Shown here: positions 9,622 to 21,289 of the stretch, one piece after another | Layout of the letters: every line of letters starts with the position of its first letter | Position numbering within the stretch: position 1 is the first letter of the stretch | From: Deltaproteobacteria bacterium | GTDB taxonomy: Bacteria > Myxococcota > Polyangia > Haliangiales > Haliangiaceae | Direction: 5' to 3' | Length of the DNA: 25,407 nucleotides | NCBI GenBank assembly: GCA_018262455.1 | Contig: JAGSPR010000040.1 | Coordinates: 1-25,407 of the forward strand | Notes under the pieces: model-generated | Database searches by the model: none | Told to the model about the DNA's origin: nothing | The model's input: the letters and a program-made list of their open reading frames with translations, nothing else | Translations under genes and position numbers: made by a program

Positions 9622-10867
9622 CCCGGCTCCGCAACGCCTCCAGCGCGGTCGTCAGATCGGCGGGGAGCGGCGAGTCGAAGCGCATGCGCGTGCCGGTCAC
9701 GGGATGCTCGAACTCGAGCACCGCGGCGTGCAGCGCCTGACGGCCGAGCGTCTCGGAGATCGCGGCGAGTTGCTTCGGCGGCTTGCCGTACAGCGTGTCG
9801 GCGAGCAGCGGCCAGCCCGAGTCGGCGGCGTGGACGCGGATCTGGTGGGTGCGACCGGTCTCGAGCCGGAACTTCATGACCGCCGCCCCGTCCAGTCGCT
9901 CGGTGACCTCCCAGTGCGTGACGCAGGTCTTGCCCGAGCTGACCTTCGACGAGAACCGCTTGCGATCGCTCGGGTGTCGCGCGTGCAGCGTGCGCAGCGT
10001 GCCGCTCGCGGTGGCCGGTCCCGGGGCGGCGATGCCGAGGTACTCGCGCAGGATGCCGCCGGGCTCGCCGCGGCTCTTGGCCGAGAACGCCGCGGACAGT
10101 CCCGCGTGCGCAGCGTCCGTCTTGGCGGCCACCATCACGCCGCTCGTGTCCTTGTCGAGCCGGTGCACGATGCCGGGGCGCAGCACGCCGCCGATCCCGC
10201 CGAGATCGCGGCAGTGGTGGAGCAGCGCATTGACGAGGGTTCCGCGGGGATGTCCAGGAGCCGGATGGACGACGAGCCCGACCGGCTTGTCGATCACGAT
10301 CAGATCCGCGTCCTCGTGCAGGATCACGAGCGGGATGTCCTCGGCGACCAGCTCGAGCGGCTCGGGGACCGGGACGGTCACCTCGATCACGTCGCCGGCC
10401 TTCAGCCGCTGGCCCGCCTTCTCCATCGGCTTGCCGCCCAGCTGGACGTGGCCGTCCTCGATCAGCCGCTGGACGACCGCGCGCGAGAGCGACGTCACCT
10501 CCGCGACCGCCGAGTCCACGCGCTCGCCGGCATGCGCGTTGTCGACGACGATCCGGTGGCTTTGCTCGCCGGCCTCGTCGGTCTCGACGTCCCACTCGAG
10601 CTCGTCATCGTCGTCGTTGACGAGCACGACCGGCGCCGGCGACTGCAGGTAGATGTGACCGCGCTCGGGATCCGCGGTGAACGCGATCGACCCGCGGGGA
10701 AACGTGATGCCGCGCGCGACGAAGCCGCGCCGCAGCAGGCCCGAGCGCATCCCCTCGACGTGGCGGGGCGCCATCGCATCCAGGATCTCGGGCGTGACCT
10801 CGACCTGGGCATCCCAGTCGATCTTGATGCCCCGGGTCGTGGAGCCGAGGAGAGGGACGAAGCGCAT
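9602..10867 (-). CDS. RluD-family 23S rRNA-type pseudouridine synthase with N-terminal extension
   Basis: From the ATG at 10867 the protein has 421 residues. Residues about 114-163 are an S4 RNA-binding domain (ERVDSAVAEV to KAGDVIEV). The catalytic domain follows with the RluA/RluC/RluD signature PGIVHRLDKDTSG, whose Asp (D238) attacks uridine C1', and LETGRTHQIRVHA near the C-terminus. Known members isomerise uridines in 23S rRNA (RluD: helix 69). The family length is usually about 300-330 residues. Here about 110 residues precede the S4 domain, containing an acidic patch VNDDDDELEW, and resemble nothing I know. An upstream in-frame ATG at 10903 would add 12 residues. I prefer 10867 because a TAGGTT element lies 8 nt before it. 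The exact Rlu subtype cannot be assigned, so no symbol is given. Confidence 0.9.
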   Translation of the reverse strand: MRFVPLLGSTTRGIKIDWDAQVEVTPEILDAMAPRHVEGMRSGLLRRGFVARGITFPRGSIAFTADPERGHIYLQSPAPVVLVNDDDDELEWDVETDEAGEQSHRIVVDNAHAGERVDSAVAEVTSLSRAVVQRLIEDGHVQLGGKPMEKAGQRLKAGDVIEVTVPVPEPLELVAEDIPLVILHEDADLIVIDKPVGLVVHPAPGHPRGTLVNALLHHCRDLGGIGGVLRPGIVHRLDKDTSGVMVAAKTDAAHAGLSAAFSAKSRGEPGGILREYLGIAAPGPATASGTLRTLHARHPSDRKRFSSKVSSGKTCVTHWEVTERLDGAAVMKFRLETGRTHQIRVHAADSGWPLLADTLYGKPPKQLAAISETLGRQALHAAVLEFEHPVTGTRMRFDSPLPADLTTALEALRSRATRSST

Positions 10868-10956
10868 GAGCGCACAACCTAGCACCGACCATCGTCGGAT
10901 CATCGCCCCGGCTCGTCCCGACTGGCCTGCGGGCGCTCCGAGGGGTACTAACTGCC

Positions 10957-12027
10957 ATGACCGAGCGCCGTCCCCCCCACACCTGGGTCACGTACGCGCT
11001 GATCGCGGCGAACGTGGCGATGTTCGGGGTCGAGCTCGCCCTCGGGGTGAACCCGATCGACCCGACCGCGCAGCAGGTCCTCGACGCGGGCGCCAACTTC
11101 GGTCCGCTGACCACCGACGGCCAGTGGTGGCGGCTCGTCACCGCGATGTTCCTGCACTTCGGCCTGGTCCATATCGGGCTCAACATGCTGTGCCTGTGGC
11201 AGGGCCGTGTCGTCGAGACCCTGTTCGGGCGCGCCCCGTTCGCGGTGCTCTACCTGCTCGCCGGGCTCGCCGGCAGCGTGGCGAGCCTCGCGCGCGCGCC
11301 GTTCACCGTCTCGGCCGGGGCCTCGGGCGCGGTGTTCGGGGTCTACGGCGCGTTCGCGGCGTTCCTCGTGTTCCGCCGTGCCTCGCTGCCGGCCGACGTC
11401 TGGCGTACGACCGCGCGCGGCATCGGCATGTTCATCGTCATCAACTTCATCTTCGGACTCTCGATGCCGAACATCGACATGACCGCGCACGTCGGCGGGC
11501 TCGTCGCTGGCTTCGTGGTCGGAGGCGCGTTCCTGGCGCGCGGGCGAGACGGTCGCCCGGGCCCCGGCAGGACGCTCGCGATCGGCGCGGCCGGCCTCGC
11601 GATCATCATCGGGGGCGCCCTGGCGATCCCGCGTCCACAAGATGCCAGCACGCTGCTCGAGCGGTTCGGTCAGGTCGAGAGCCAGACCCTCGAGAAGGCG
11701 GCGGATCTCGAACGCCGCAGCCGCGCCGCCGATCGCGATGACGCGCGGCTCGCGGCCGAGCTCGAGCGCGACGTGCTCGCGCCGTGGCGGGCGGCTCGCG
11801 GCGACCTCGAGGCGGCCGATCACCTGGCCCCGCGGTTCGCGCCGCTGGTCGTGGCGCTCCGCGACTATGCCGCGGCCCGCCAGCGGTCGTGGGAGACGTT
11901 CGACGCCGCCCTCCACGCCACCGGCGACGACCGCCAGACCAGGCTCGATCTCCACCATGTCCAGGATCGCGTTGCCCAGCAGGCCGCGAACGTCGTGCAG
12001 GCCGAGCTCGAGCGGCTCGCCAGGTGA
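10957..12027 (+). CDS. Rhomboid-family intramembrane serine protease
   Basis: A 356-residue polytopic inner-membrane protease that cleaves transmembrane substrates within the bilayer. The rhomboid core spans residues 10-195 with about six TM helices. The HxxxxHxxxN element is at H67, H72 and N76, the catalytic serine is in GASGAVFG (S123), and the catalytic histidine is in AHVGGLVAG (H178). A further hydrophobic segment lies at about 207-225. Residues 228-356 are a highly charged Glu/Arg/Ala-rich helical extension, probably coiled coil, absent from minimal rhomboids such as GlpG. It faces the side set by the extra TM segment. It is monocistronic, flanked by an upstream divergent rlu gene and a convergent operon. 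TACTAA lies 5 nt before the ATG. Substrate unknown. Confidence 0.93.
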   Translation: MTERRPPHTWVTYALIAANVAMFGVELALGVNPIDPTAQQVLDAGANFGPLTTDGQWWRLVTAMFLHFGLVHIGLNMLCLWQGRVVETLFGRAPFAVLYLLAGLAGSVASLARAPFTVSAGASGAVFGVYGAFAAFLVFRRASLPADVWRTTARGIGMFIVINFIFGLSMPNIDMTAHVGGLVAGFVVGGAFLARGRDGRPGPGRTLAIGAAGLAIIIGGALAIPRPQDASTLLERFGQVESQTLEKAADLERRSRAADRDDARLAAELERDVLAPWRAARGDLEAADHLAPRFAPLVVALRDYAAARQRSWETFDAALHATGDDRQTRLDLHHVQDRVAQQAANVVQAELERLAR

Positions 12028-12038
12028 TCGCATACGCC

Positions 12039-12051
12039 GCCTCGCCGAGGC
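12039..12051. terminator. Hairpin between convergent genes
   Basis: Perfect GCCTC-GCC-GAGGC inverted repeat in the 39-bp gap between the rhomboid stop and the end of the convergent regulator gene. The position suits a bidirectional 3'-end structure. There is no T-tract. Confidence 0.4.
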
Positions 12052-12066
12052 TCGTCGGGCAATAAC

Positions 12067-13413
<1,347 letters not shown>

Positions 13414-13452
13414 GACTGGGATTCTCTCATCATTCCCGGCGCGATGGCCGGC

Positions 13453-15276
13453 TCACGCGTTCGGGATCACGATGCGGAACTCGGCACCGCGGCCATCCGC
13501 CCGATCTCCGACCTCGATCGAACCGCCGGCGGTCGCGATCAGGTGCTTGCAGACCGCGAGGCCCAGCCCCGTGCCGACCCCGGCGGCCTTCGTCGTGAAG
13601 AACGGGTCGAACACCCGGGGGCGATCCTTGTGCGGGATGCCTGGGCCATCGTCGGACACCGTGATGAGCGTGGCGATCCCGCCGGGAGCGGGCTTCACGG
13701 CGATGGTGATGGTTCCCCGCGTCGCCCCGTCTGACCGCGCCTGCGCCTCCGTCATCGCCTGCGCCGAGTTCTGCACCAGGTTGACGAGCACCTGCTGCAG
13801 CGAGTGTGACTCGATGGCGATCGACGCGGTCGACCCGATCTCGCTCGTCAGCGTGGCCCGTGCCTTCTTGAGCTGCGGCCCGAGCAGCGCGTTGACGTGC
13901 CGCACCACGGCCGCGGGCTGACAGTTGAACTCGTAGGTCGGGCCCCCGGCGGCCGGCGTCTCGAGGCCGCGTTCGCTCTGGCGTGGGGTGCGCGCGTACT
14001 CGAGCAGCCCTCCGACGATCCCCTTCATCCGCTCGGCTTCGCTGGCGATCAGCTCGAGCGCGGCGAGATCCGGATGGCCCTCGGGCTTGTCCTCCTGGAG
14101 CAGCTTGGCGTAGCCGAGCACGGTGGTCAGCGGGTTGTTGATCTCGTGCGCGACCTGCGCCGACATCACGCCGACCGACGCGAGTCGATCGCCCCGCGCG
14201 AGCGCGGTCTGCAGCTCGGAGCGCTCGGCGATCCGGCGCGCCATCTCGTCGATCCGCTGGCCGAGCACCCCGATCTCGCCGGGGCCCTTGATCGGCGAGC
14301 CGGCATCCGCATTGCCGGCGGCGATCGCGTCGGCGCGGTGGGCGAGGGCGGCAAGCGGACGGGTGAGCCGGGTCGCGAAGAACACGCCGAGGGCGAGGGC
14401 GATCGCGAGCGCGCCACCGCCGATGATCAGGGTGTCGCGCGTCGTCCGGCGCGCCAGGGCGTACGCCTCGTGCTCCGGCTGCTGGTGCAGGATCGCCCAC
14501 CGCACCCCGCGTAACGACTGGTAGCTCGACAGGTTGCGGTACGCGCTGACCCAGCCGTTGGCGGTGAGCGTGCCTTCCACGGTCGAGGCCAGCGCGCGAT
14601 CGACCGCCGGGTCCCTGCCCGCGAGCGAGCCGGGCGGCCCCACCCACGCTTCGCCGGGCACGCGCCCGGCCACGTCCTCGCTCGACGCGACCGGCACCCC
14701 GGTGCCGTCGACCACGACCACCCGCGCGCCATCCCCGAGCCGCGCAGCCGCGATCACGTCGCGCACGAACTCGAGGTCGAGGCTGGCGACGAACACGCCC
14801 ATCAGCTCGCCGGTCCGGCTGCGGGCCTGGACCACCAGGTGCACGACGGTCTTGCCGCCGGCATGCTGCGCATCACCGATGTAGCCGCCGAAGCTGTGCG
14901 AGCCGACGTCGACGCCCTTCGGTACCGGATCGCCATGGCGCAGCTCGCCCTCGGCGTCGAGGATCGAGAGCGCGGACACGATCGGCACGTCGCGGCGGAG
15001 CCGCTTGGTCAGCAGCTGGGTCCGGCGCGCATCATCGGGATCATCGGCCCACGTCGCGGCCGCGAGCTCGACGGTGCGCCGCGCGCCCTGCAGCGTGCCA
15101 TCGAGCGCGGCTCCGACCGCACGGATGTGGGCGAGCGCGCCGCGGTTGACCTCTCGCTCGACATCGGCGCGAGCACGGACGATCGCGAGGACACCGACGA
15201 TCACCGTCGGCACGATCGCGGCGAGCGTCAGCACGAGCAACACGCGCCAGCGCAGCGAGGAGGACGGCTTGGTCAC
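13453..15276 (-). CDS. dCache/HAMP sensor histidine kinase
   Basis: A 607-residue membrane kinase from a GTG that overlaps the upstream stop codon (GTGA, 15273-15276). An in-frame start at 15327 is possible but would overlap the lipoprotein gene by 55 bp. TM1 spans about 10-33. Residues 40-275 form a periplasmic double-Cache-like sensor (paired ADAEGEL- and VVDGTG-like strands). TM2 is about 282-300 and HAMP about 300-353. HisKA has H377 in HEINNP. HATPase has N503 in VQNSAQAM, DDGPGIP (542-548) and GTGLGLA (568-574). All catalytic boxes are intact. dCache domains bind small ligands such as amino acids or organic acids. The coupled solute-binding lipoprotein encoded just upstream suggests ligand delivery or co-sensing, and the NtrC-type regulator downstream is the probable output. 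Confidence 0.93.
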   Translation of the reverse strand: MTKPSSSLRWRVLLVLTLAAIVPTVIVGVLAIVRARADVEREVNRGALAHIRAVGAALDGTLQGARRTVELAAATWADDPDDARRTQLLTKRLRRDVPIVSALSILDAEGELRHGDPVPKGVDVGSHSFGGYIGDAQHAGGKTVVHLVVQARSRTGELMGVFVASLDLEFVRDVIAAARLGDGARVVVVDGTGVPVASSEDVAGRVPGEAWVGPPGSLAGRDPAVDRALASTVEGTLTANGWVSAYRNLSSYQSLRGVRWAILHQQPEHEAYALARRTTRDTLIIGGGALAIALALGVFFATRLTRPLAALAHRADAIAAGNADAGSPIKGPGEIGVLGQRIDEMARRIAERSELQTALARGDRLASVGVMSAQVAHEINNPLTTVLGYAKLLQEDKPEGHPDLAALELIASEAERMKGIVGGLLEYARTPRQSERGLETPAAGGPTYEFNCQPAAVVRHVNALLGPQLKKARATLTSEIGSTASIAIESHSLQQVLVNLVQNSAQAMTEAQARSDGATRGTITIAVKPAPGGIATLITVSDDGPGIPHKDRPRVFDPFFTTKAAGVGTGLGLAVCKHLIATAGGSIEVGDRADGRGAEFRIVIPNA

Positions 15277-16451
15277 GGCGGGCCCTCTGGCGGATGACCG
15301 GTCACGCCCGCCGCGAGCCGACGCCACGCGCGCCGCACGCCCGCGATCGCCTCGTCGGGAGTCGCGTCGTGGGCGATCACGGCGGCGAGCGCGGGGTTCA
15401 GATCATCGAACAGCAGTGGCGTCCGCGGGTCGCGGGGCAGCGGCTCGGCGGCGCGCAGGGCCTCGTAGACCGCCCGGGCGAGTGGGGGAGCCGCGTCGAG
15501 AGCGGAGCGCCGCGTCGGCACCGTCCCGAACGACTCGGCGAACCGGACCTCGACCGCGACCGCGGTGAGCTCGGCCGCGAGCTTCCAGCCGTCGGCAGGG
15601 TGCTTCGCGCATCGCGGCACGACCAGCAGCTGGCCACCGCGCGGGGCATGCGCGAGCGGGCTCACGGCGAGCCGGTCGCGGTCTCGCAGCGCGCCGAGCT
15701 GCCACGGCCCGGTGACCCAGTACGCCAGCTCCCCGGCCTGCCATCGCCTGAGCTCGTCGGGCGCCTCGCTGCCGGCCGGCGGCGGTGGCGCGGCGAGGTC
15801 GCCGAACAACGCCGCGAACCGGGCGAGCGCGCGGACCGCGCCATCGCCATCGAGGCCCGTGCTGCCCGGCACGTCGACCGAGACGATCGACAGATCCGCT
15901 CCCTCCGAGCGTAGCCAGGGCAGCAGCCAGTAGCCATCGACCCGGATCCCGAGAGGATAGCTGCGGGGCTCGGCCTTGCCGGCGCGGGCCGCGGCCACGA
16001 GATCGTCGATGCTCGCGGTCGCGGGGGCGGGGCGCTCGCGATCGCGCACCACGACGAGCCCATCGACGCTCTGCGGCACCGCCCATCGGGTGGGGTCTCC
16101 GTCGATGGTGACCAGCGAGGCTGCCTCGGGGGTCCAGTCGAGCCCCGCGAGGTCGGGCGGGCTCGGGACCAGCTCGGAGCGCAGTCCCGGCAACCACGTG
16201 GCATCGATGCGGATCAGATCGGGGCAGCTGGTCGCGGTGTGCAGGATCTCGCTGATCACCTGCTGGCCGCGCGCGAACGGCACGAGCGACGACTCGACCG
16301 CGAACCGCTCGGAGCCCGAGATCGTCGCGTTGAACAGCTCGGTCTCGCCGGCGCCGAAGGTGTGGAGGAACCGGATCGGCGCCGGTGCGGGAGCTTGCCC
16401 GCCACACGCCACGACCGCGAGGATCACGAGGACGCAACTGCGGACCGGCAC
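15273..16451 (-). CDS. Solute-binding-type lipoprotein, first gene of sensor operon
   Basis: From the GTG at 16451 the protein has 392 residues. A short lipoprotein signal with lipobox VVAC places the lipidated Cys at residue 16. The mature chain has features of family 1 extracellular solute-binding proteins: an early IRFLHTFGAGETELFNATIS strand-helix start, PDLIRIDATW, RWAVPQSVDGLVVVRDR (hinge/strand region), and late motifs such as LAYWVTGPWQ and QLLVVPRCAKHPADGWKLAAEL, similar to the sugar-binder G(P/A)W and AAWEF segments. No permease or ATPase gene is adjacent. Instead, a dCache kinase and an NtrC-type regulator follow in the same operon, so a sensing rather than transport role is inferred. 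A start at 16487 would put 12 extra residues before the signal peptide and is less likely. TACAGT ends 6 nt before the chosen GTG. Confidence 0.78.
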   Translation of the reverse strand: MPVRSCVLVILAVVACGGQAPAPAPIRFLHTFGAGETELFNATISGSERFAVESSLVPFARGQQVISEILHTATSCPDLIRIDATWLPGLRSELVPSPPDLAGLDWTPEAASLVTIDGDPTRWAVPQSVDGLVVVRDRERPAPATASIDDLVAAARAGKAEPRSYPLGIRVDGYWLLPWLRSEGADLSIVSVDVPGSTGLDGDGAVRALARFAALFGDLAAPPPPAGSEAPDELRRWQAGELAYWVTGPWQLGALRDRDRLAVSPLAHAPRGGQLLVVPRCAKHPADGWKLAAELTAVAVEVRFAESFGTVPTRRSALDAAPPLARAVYEALRAAEPLPRDPRTPLLFDDLNPALAAVIAHDATPDEAIAGVRRAWRRLAAGVTGHPPEGPP

Positions 16452-16457
16452 GCGACG

Positions 16458-16463
16458 ACTGTA
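16458..16463 (-). promoter_or_regulatory. Putative -10 element for the lipoprotein-kinase-regulator operon
   Basis: TACAGT on the minus strand (4 of 6 matches to TATAAT) lies exactly 6 nt before the GTG at 16451, consistent with a leaderless mRNA. No convincing -35 is seen 16-19 bp upstream. Confidence 0.35.
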
Positions 16464-16497
16464 CTCTCCGATCCGACCTCGGCGCACCGGACCGCGT

Positions 16498-16503
16498 GAT
16501 ACT
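16498..16503 (+). promoter_or_regulatory. Putative -10 element for yicC
   Basis: GATACT (4 of 6 matches to TATAAT) ends 7 nt before the GTG at 16511, the start that gives the conserved MRSMTGYG N-terminus. It shares the 59-bp intergenic region with the opposite -10 at 16458-16463. The -35 is not clear. Confidence 0.3.
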
Positions 16504-16510
16504 CAGGGCT

Positions 16511-17374
16511 GTGCGGAGCATGACCGGATACGGCCGCGGGGTCGTCGAGCAACACGGGATGCGCGCCACCGTGGACGTGCGCGCGGTGAACCACCGGTTC
16601 CTCGACCTCAAGCTGCGCGGGGCCCCGATCGCGCCGGCGATCGAGGAGGCCGTCTCGACCCGGGTGCGGGCCTCGATCGAGCGTGGGTCCGTGGTCGTGT
16701 CGATCCACCTCACCCGCGAGGGCACCGCCGGGACCACCCGGATCGATGCCGAGGCCGCGCGCCGCGCCCACGACATGCTCGCCGAGACCGCGACGCGCCT
16801 CGGGCTCGCCGGGCCAGACCTCTCCCTCGTGCTGGCGCAGCCCGGCGTCGTCGTGTCCGGAGACGAGCAGCGCGAGGAGGCTCCCCCGGTGGTCGCAGCT
16901 CTCGAGGCCGCGCTGGTCCAGCTCGACCAGATGCGGGCCGCCGAGGGCGTGGCGCTCGCCACCGATCTGACCGCGCGGTTCGCCGAGCTCGGTGGGCTGC
17001 GCGTGGCGCTCGCCATGCTGGCGGCCGGTGTCCCGCATCAGCTCTCGAAGCGCCTGCACGAGCGGGTGCGTCGCCTGCTCGACGATGCCTCGACGCTCGA
17101 TCCGGCCCGGCTGGCCCAGGAGATTGCCATGCTGGCCGATCGGGCGGACGTGACCGAAGAGCTGGTCCGGCTCGACTCGCACCTGGATCAGGCGCGGACG
17201 CTGGTGGCCTCGCCGACGGCCGCCGGGCGCAGGCTCGACTTCCTCGTTCAGGAGATCGGCCGCGAGCTCAACACGATCGGCAGCAAATCCACGCTCGCGG
17301 AGATCAGCTCGGCGGTCGTCGAGGCCAAGGCCGTGCTGGAGAAGGTCCGCGAGCAGGTCCAGAACGTCGAATAG
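16511..17374 (+). CDS. yicC: YicC/YloC-family endoribonuclease
   Basis: A 287-residue protein opening MRSMTGYGRG, the family's invariant N-terminus (compare MIRSMTAYA in E. coli), followed by VDVRAVNHRFLDLKLR. The C-terminal DUF1732-type domain contains RLDFLVQEIGRELNTIGSKS, the diagnostic motif. YicC of E. coli is a cytosolic endoribonuclease implicated in small-RNA turnover. The length matches the family. The GTG at 16511 is chosen because it retains the RSMTGYG motif intact; an ATG at 16520 and a GTG at 16496 are in-frame alternatives. gmk follows 90 bp downstream, the gene order common across many bacterial phyla, which supports both identifications. Confidence 0.93.
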   Translation: MRSMTGYGRGVVEQHGMRATVDVRAVNHRFLDLKLRGAPIAPAIEEAVSTRVRASIERGSVVVSIHLTREGTAGTTRIDAEAARRAHDMLAETATRLGLAGPDLSLVLAQPGVVVSGDEQREEAPPVVAALEAALVQLDQMRAAEGVALATDLTARFAELGGLRVALAMLAAGVPHQLSKRLHERVRRLLDDASTLDPARLAQEIAMLADRADVTEELVRLDSHLDQARTLVASPTAAGRRLDFLVQEIGRELNTIGSKSTLAEISSAVVEAKAVLEKVREQVQNVE

Positions 17375-17415
17375 CGGAGGAACTTGGAGACCGTGGTCGT
17401 TTCCGGTCGCAGTCG

Positions 17416-17436
17416 GGAGATGATCGCGCGATCTCC
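17416..17436. promoter_or_regulatory. Palindrome upstream of gmk, possible operator
   Basis: GGAGAT and ATCTCC flank the perfect 12-nt palindrome GATCGCGCGATC (17422-17433), 29-49 bp before the gmk start. TAAAGAT (17452-17458) lies 6 nt before the GTG and may be a -10 element. The palindrome could be an operator or chance, since short GC palindromes are common in such DNA. Confidence 0.25.
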
Positions 17437-17464
17437 GTCAGGGGTCTGATGTAAAGATACCGCT

Positions 17465-18148
17465 GTGTCGAACCGGGGCGTCCTGGCCATCGTGTCGTCG
17501 CCTTCGGGCGCAGGCAAGACCACGCTCACGCGCCGGCTGATCGACGAGTTCGGACCACGGCTCGAGTTCTCGGTCTCGTACACCACACGGCCGATGCGCC
17601 CCGGCGAGGTCGAGGGGCGCGACTACCACTTCGTGACCCCCGAACGGTTCGCGGAGATGGTCCAGCGCCACGAGTTCGCCGAGTACGCGTTCGTCCACAA
17701 CAACCGCTACGGCACGGCGCAGGCGCCGATCGAGGCGGCCCTGGCCCGTGGCAACGACGTCATCTTCGACGTCGACTGGCAGGGTGGCGAGGTGCTCTCG
17801 GCGCGCTGGCCCGAGGACTCGCTGAAGGTGTTCATCCTACCGCCCGATCTCCACGTGCTCGAGGCGCGGCTGCGCCGGCGCGCGACCGATCTGCCCGAGA
17901 TCGTGCAGCAACGGCTCGACAAGGCGAAGGAAGAGCTCGCGCACTTCAGCGAGTACCAGCACCTGATCGTCAACGACGAGCTCGAGCGCGCGTATGCGGT
18001 CCTGCGCGCGATCTACCTGACCCGGCGCTACGGCGAGCGCGATCGGCCCGACGTGCCGTATCCACTCGCGGAGCTCGCACAGGTGGTCGAGGCCAACCAG
18101 CGCTCCGGGGCAGAGGCGCACGCTCGGCAGCTCGTCGGGGCTGGCTAG
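17465..18148 (+). CDS. gmk: Guanylate kinase
   Basis: A 227-residue cytosolic enzyme converting GMP and ATP to GDP and ADP. It has the P-loop SSPSGAGKTTL (11-21), the GMP-binding segment SVSYTTRPMRPGEVEGRDYH, the GTAQAPIEAAL helix (the family has YGT), VIFDVDWQGG (the family's DIDVQGA region), and the LID segment RLRRRATDLPEIVQQRL. The protein is about 20 residues longer at the C-terminus than the E. coli enzyme. The GTG start directly precedes the expected N-terminal strand GVLAIVSSPSG. It lies between yicC and rel, a conserved neighbourhood linking GDP/GTP supply to (p)ppGpp metabolism. A TGCGAC/GTCGCA inverted repeat lies just downstream. Confidence 0.96.
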   Translation: MSNRGVLAIVSSPSGAGKTTLTRRLIDEFGPRLEFSVSYTTRPMRPGEVEGRDYHFVTPERFAEMVQRHEFAEYAFVHNNRYGTAQAPIEAALARGNDVIFDVDWQGGEVLSARWPEDSLKVFILPPDLHVLEARLRRRATDLPEIVQQRLDKAKEELAHFSEYQHLIVNDELERAYAVLRAIYLTRRYGERDRPDVPYPLAELAQVVEANQRSGAEAHARQLVGAG

Positions 18149-18159
18149 CCGACCTCACC

Positions 18160-18179
18160 TGCGACGATCCACTGTCGCA
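18160..18179. terminator. Inverted repeat after gmk
   Basis: TGCGAC (18160-18165) and GTCGCA (18174-18179) form a 6-bp stem with an 8-nt loop, 12 nt after the gmk stop. There is no T-tract, so it is at best a weak terminator or attenuator. A TTGACG (18180-18185) that could serve as the -35 of the next gene follows at once. Confidence 0.3.
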
Positions 18180-18214
18180 TTGACGGCGGTTTCGCATTGC
18201 GCCACCCTGGATCG

Positions 18215-18871
18215 ATGAGGGGCTTTCTCGCCGTGGCCGGTTGGGTCCTCGTGGTTGCCGCTGGGTGTACCCGGACCTTCAAGGGCGAGGCGGTCCAGCC
18301 GAATCCCCTGGCCAAGCCCACCGAAACGCTGCGGCAATCCGAGAAGATCACGATCGTCACCGGAGACATGGAGCTCGATCAGCCCGATCCGGCGAACCCG
18401 ACGCAGCGCGCCTCGATCGCCCACAACCACCGCTACCCGCTCTACAACGCCGCGAGCTTCACGATCGTCTCGCGCGATCGGCTTCGGTTTCATGTCCAGA
18501 TCGACCACAAGTGGCAGGAGTGGGCCGACCTCAACACGTGGACGGTCGAGCTCCAGGACGACCAGGGCCGGCGCTGGGTCCCCGAGTCGGTCGAGCACGC
18601 GCGCACCAAGATCATGACGACGATGTGGGACCGCGAGCAGCAGACCGCGATCCGCAACCGCTTCGGCGACGTCGTGGCGCTCAATGACGACGGGTGGAAG
18701 CGCCGGCAGACCCTCGGCTCGCTCTCGGTGTTCCGCGGCAAGGCCGACTTCGTCTTTTACCAGCGCGACCTGTTCCACGCGAACGTCCGCTCGCTCAAGC
18801 TCGTCGTGAAGCGAACTGGCGAGGCCTTTCAGTTCACCTGGAACTTCCAGGATACCGTCGCCTCCGAATAA
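18215..18871 (+). CDS. Lipoprotein of unknown function
   Basis: A 218-residue protein from the ATG at 18215. Residues 1-17 form a lipoprotein signal (MRGFLAVAGWVLVVAAGC) with lipidated Cys18. The mature part is mixed alpha/beta with many aromatic residues. It contains YPLYNAASFTIVSRDRLRFH, DLNTWTVELQDDQGRRWVPES and FQFTWNF, suggesting a beta-sandwich facing the periplasm. I recognise no named family. An in-frame TTG at 18197 would extend it without improving the signal peptide. TTGACG (18180-18185) is spaced 17 bp from CACCCT, which ends 6 nt before the ATG, a weak leaderless promoter. It occupies the gmk-rel interval where rpoZ is often found, but it is not an omega subunit. Confidence 0.8.
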   Translation: MRGFLAVAGWVLVVAAGCTRTFKGEAVQPNPLAKPTETLRQSEKITIVTGDMELDQPDPANPTQRASIAHNHRYPLYNAASFTIVSRDRLRFHVQIDHKWQEWADLNTWTVELQDDQGRRWVPESVEHARTKIMTTMWDREQQTAIRNRFGDVVALNDDGWKRRQTLGSLSVFRGKADFVFYQRDLFHANVRSLKLVVKRTGEAFQFTWNFQDTVASE

Positions 18872-18940
18872 CCCCGGATTGGCGAGGGGGGGGGACCTGC
18901 CACCGCGCGTGGTATCTTTTGCGTGCTCCCTCGCGCAACG

Positions 18941-21103
<2,163 letters not shown>

Positions 21104-21105
21104 CG

Positions 21106-21264
21106 TCAGCGACGAGGAGCAGGCTTGCCGGGCTCGCCGAGCGCGGCGAACAGCTCGCTCGTCGACGCGGTCGACTTCTTCGCGAGCCGGTTCTTGCGGC
21201 GACGGCCGGCCTTCTCGTGCTTGTTCGTGCGCTTGACGCGGGTCGCTTTAGTGTTGGAAGCCAT
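21106..21264 (-). CDS. Small, very basic protein (52 aa), function unknown
   Basis: The ATG at 21264 is preceded by GAGG 7 nt upstream, a good Shine-Dalgarno. The first 30 residues, MASNTKATRVKRTNKHEKAG then RRRKNRLAKK, are almost all Lys/Arg/Thr/Asn. The C-terminus STSELFAALGEPGKPAPRR is milder. From memory, short Lys/Arg-rich proteins with an SELFA-like tail recur in Myxococcota genomes; nucleic-acid or ribosome binding is a reasonable guess but unproven. It converges on rel with a 2-bp gap and diverges from the kinase-like gene. An upstream start at 21294 would add 10 residues lacking a Shine-Dalgarno. Translation from this position and strand is well supported, function is not. Confidence 0.7.
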   Translation of the reverse strand: MASNTKATRVKRTNKHEKAGRRRKNRLAKKSTASTSELFAALGEPGKPAPRR

Positions 21265-21289
21265 GGCGGATCCTCGAGTACCGCCCGCC

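Noticed and set aside
18886..18894. Nine-G run before rel as a phase-variation switch.
   Set aside because: It lies well upstream of the start codon and outside plausible promoter spacing; it may be only a sequencing-sensitive homopolymer.
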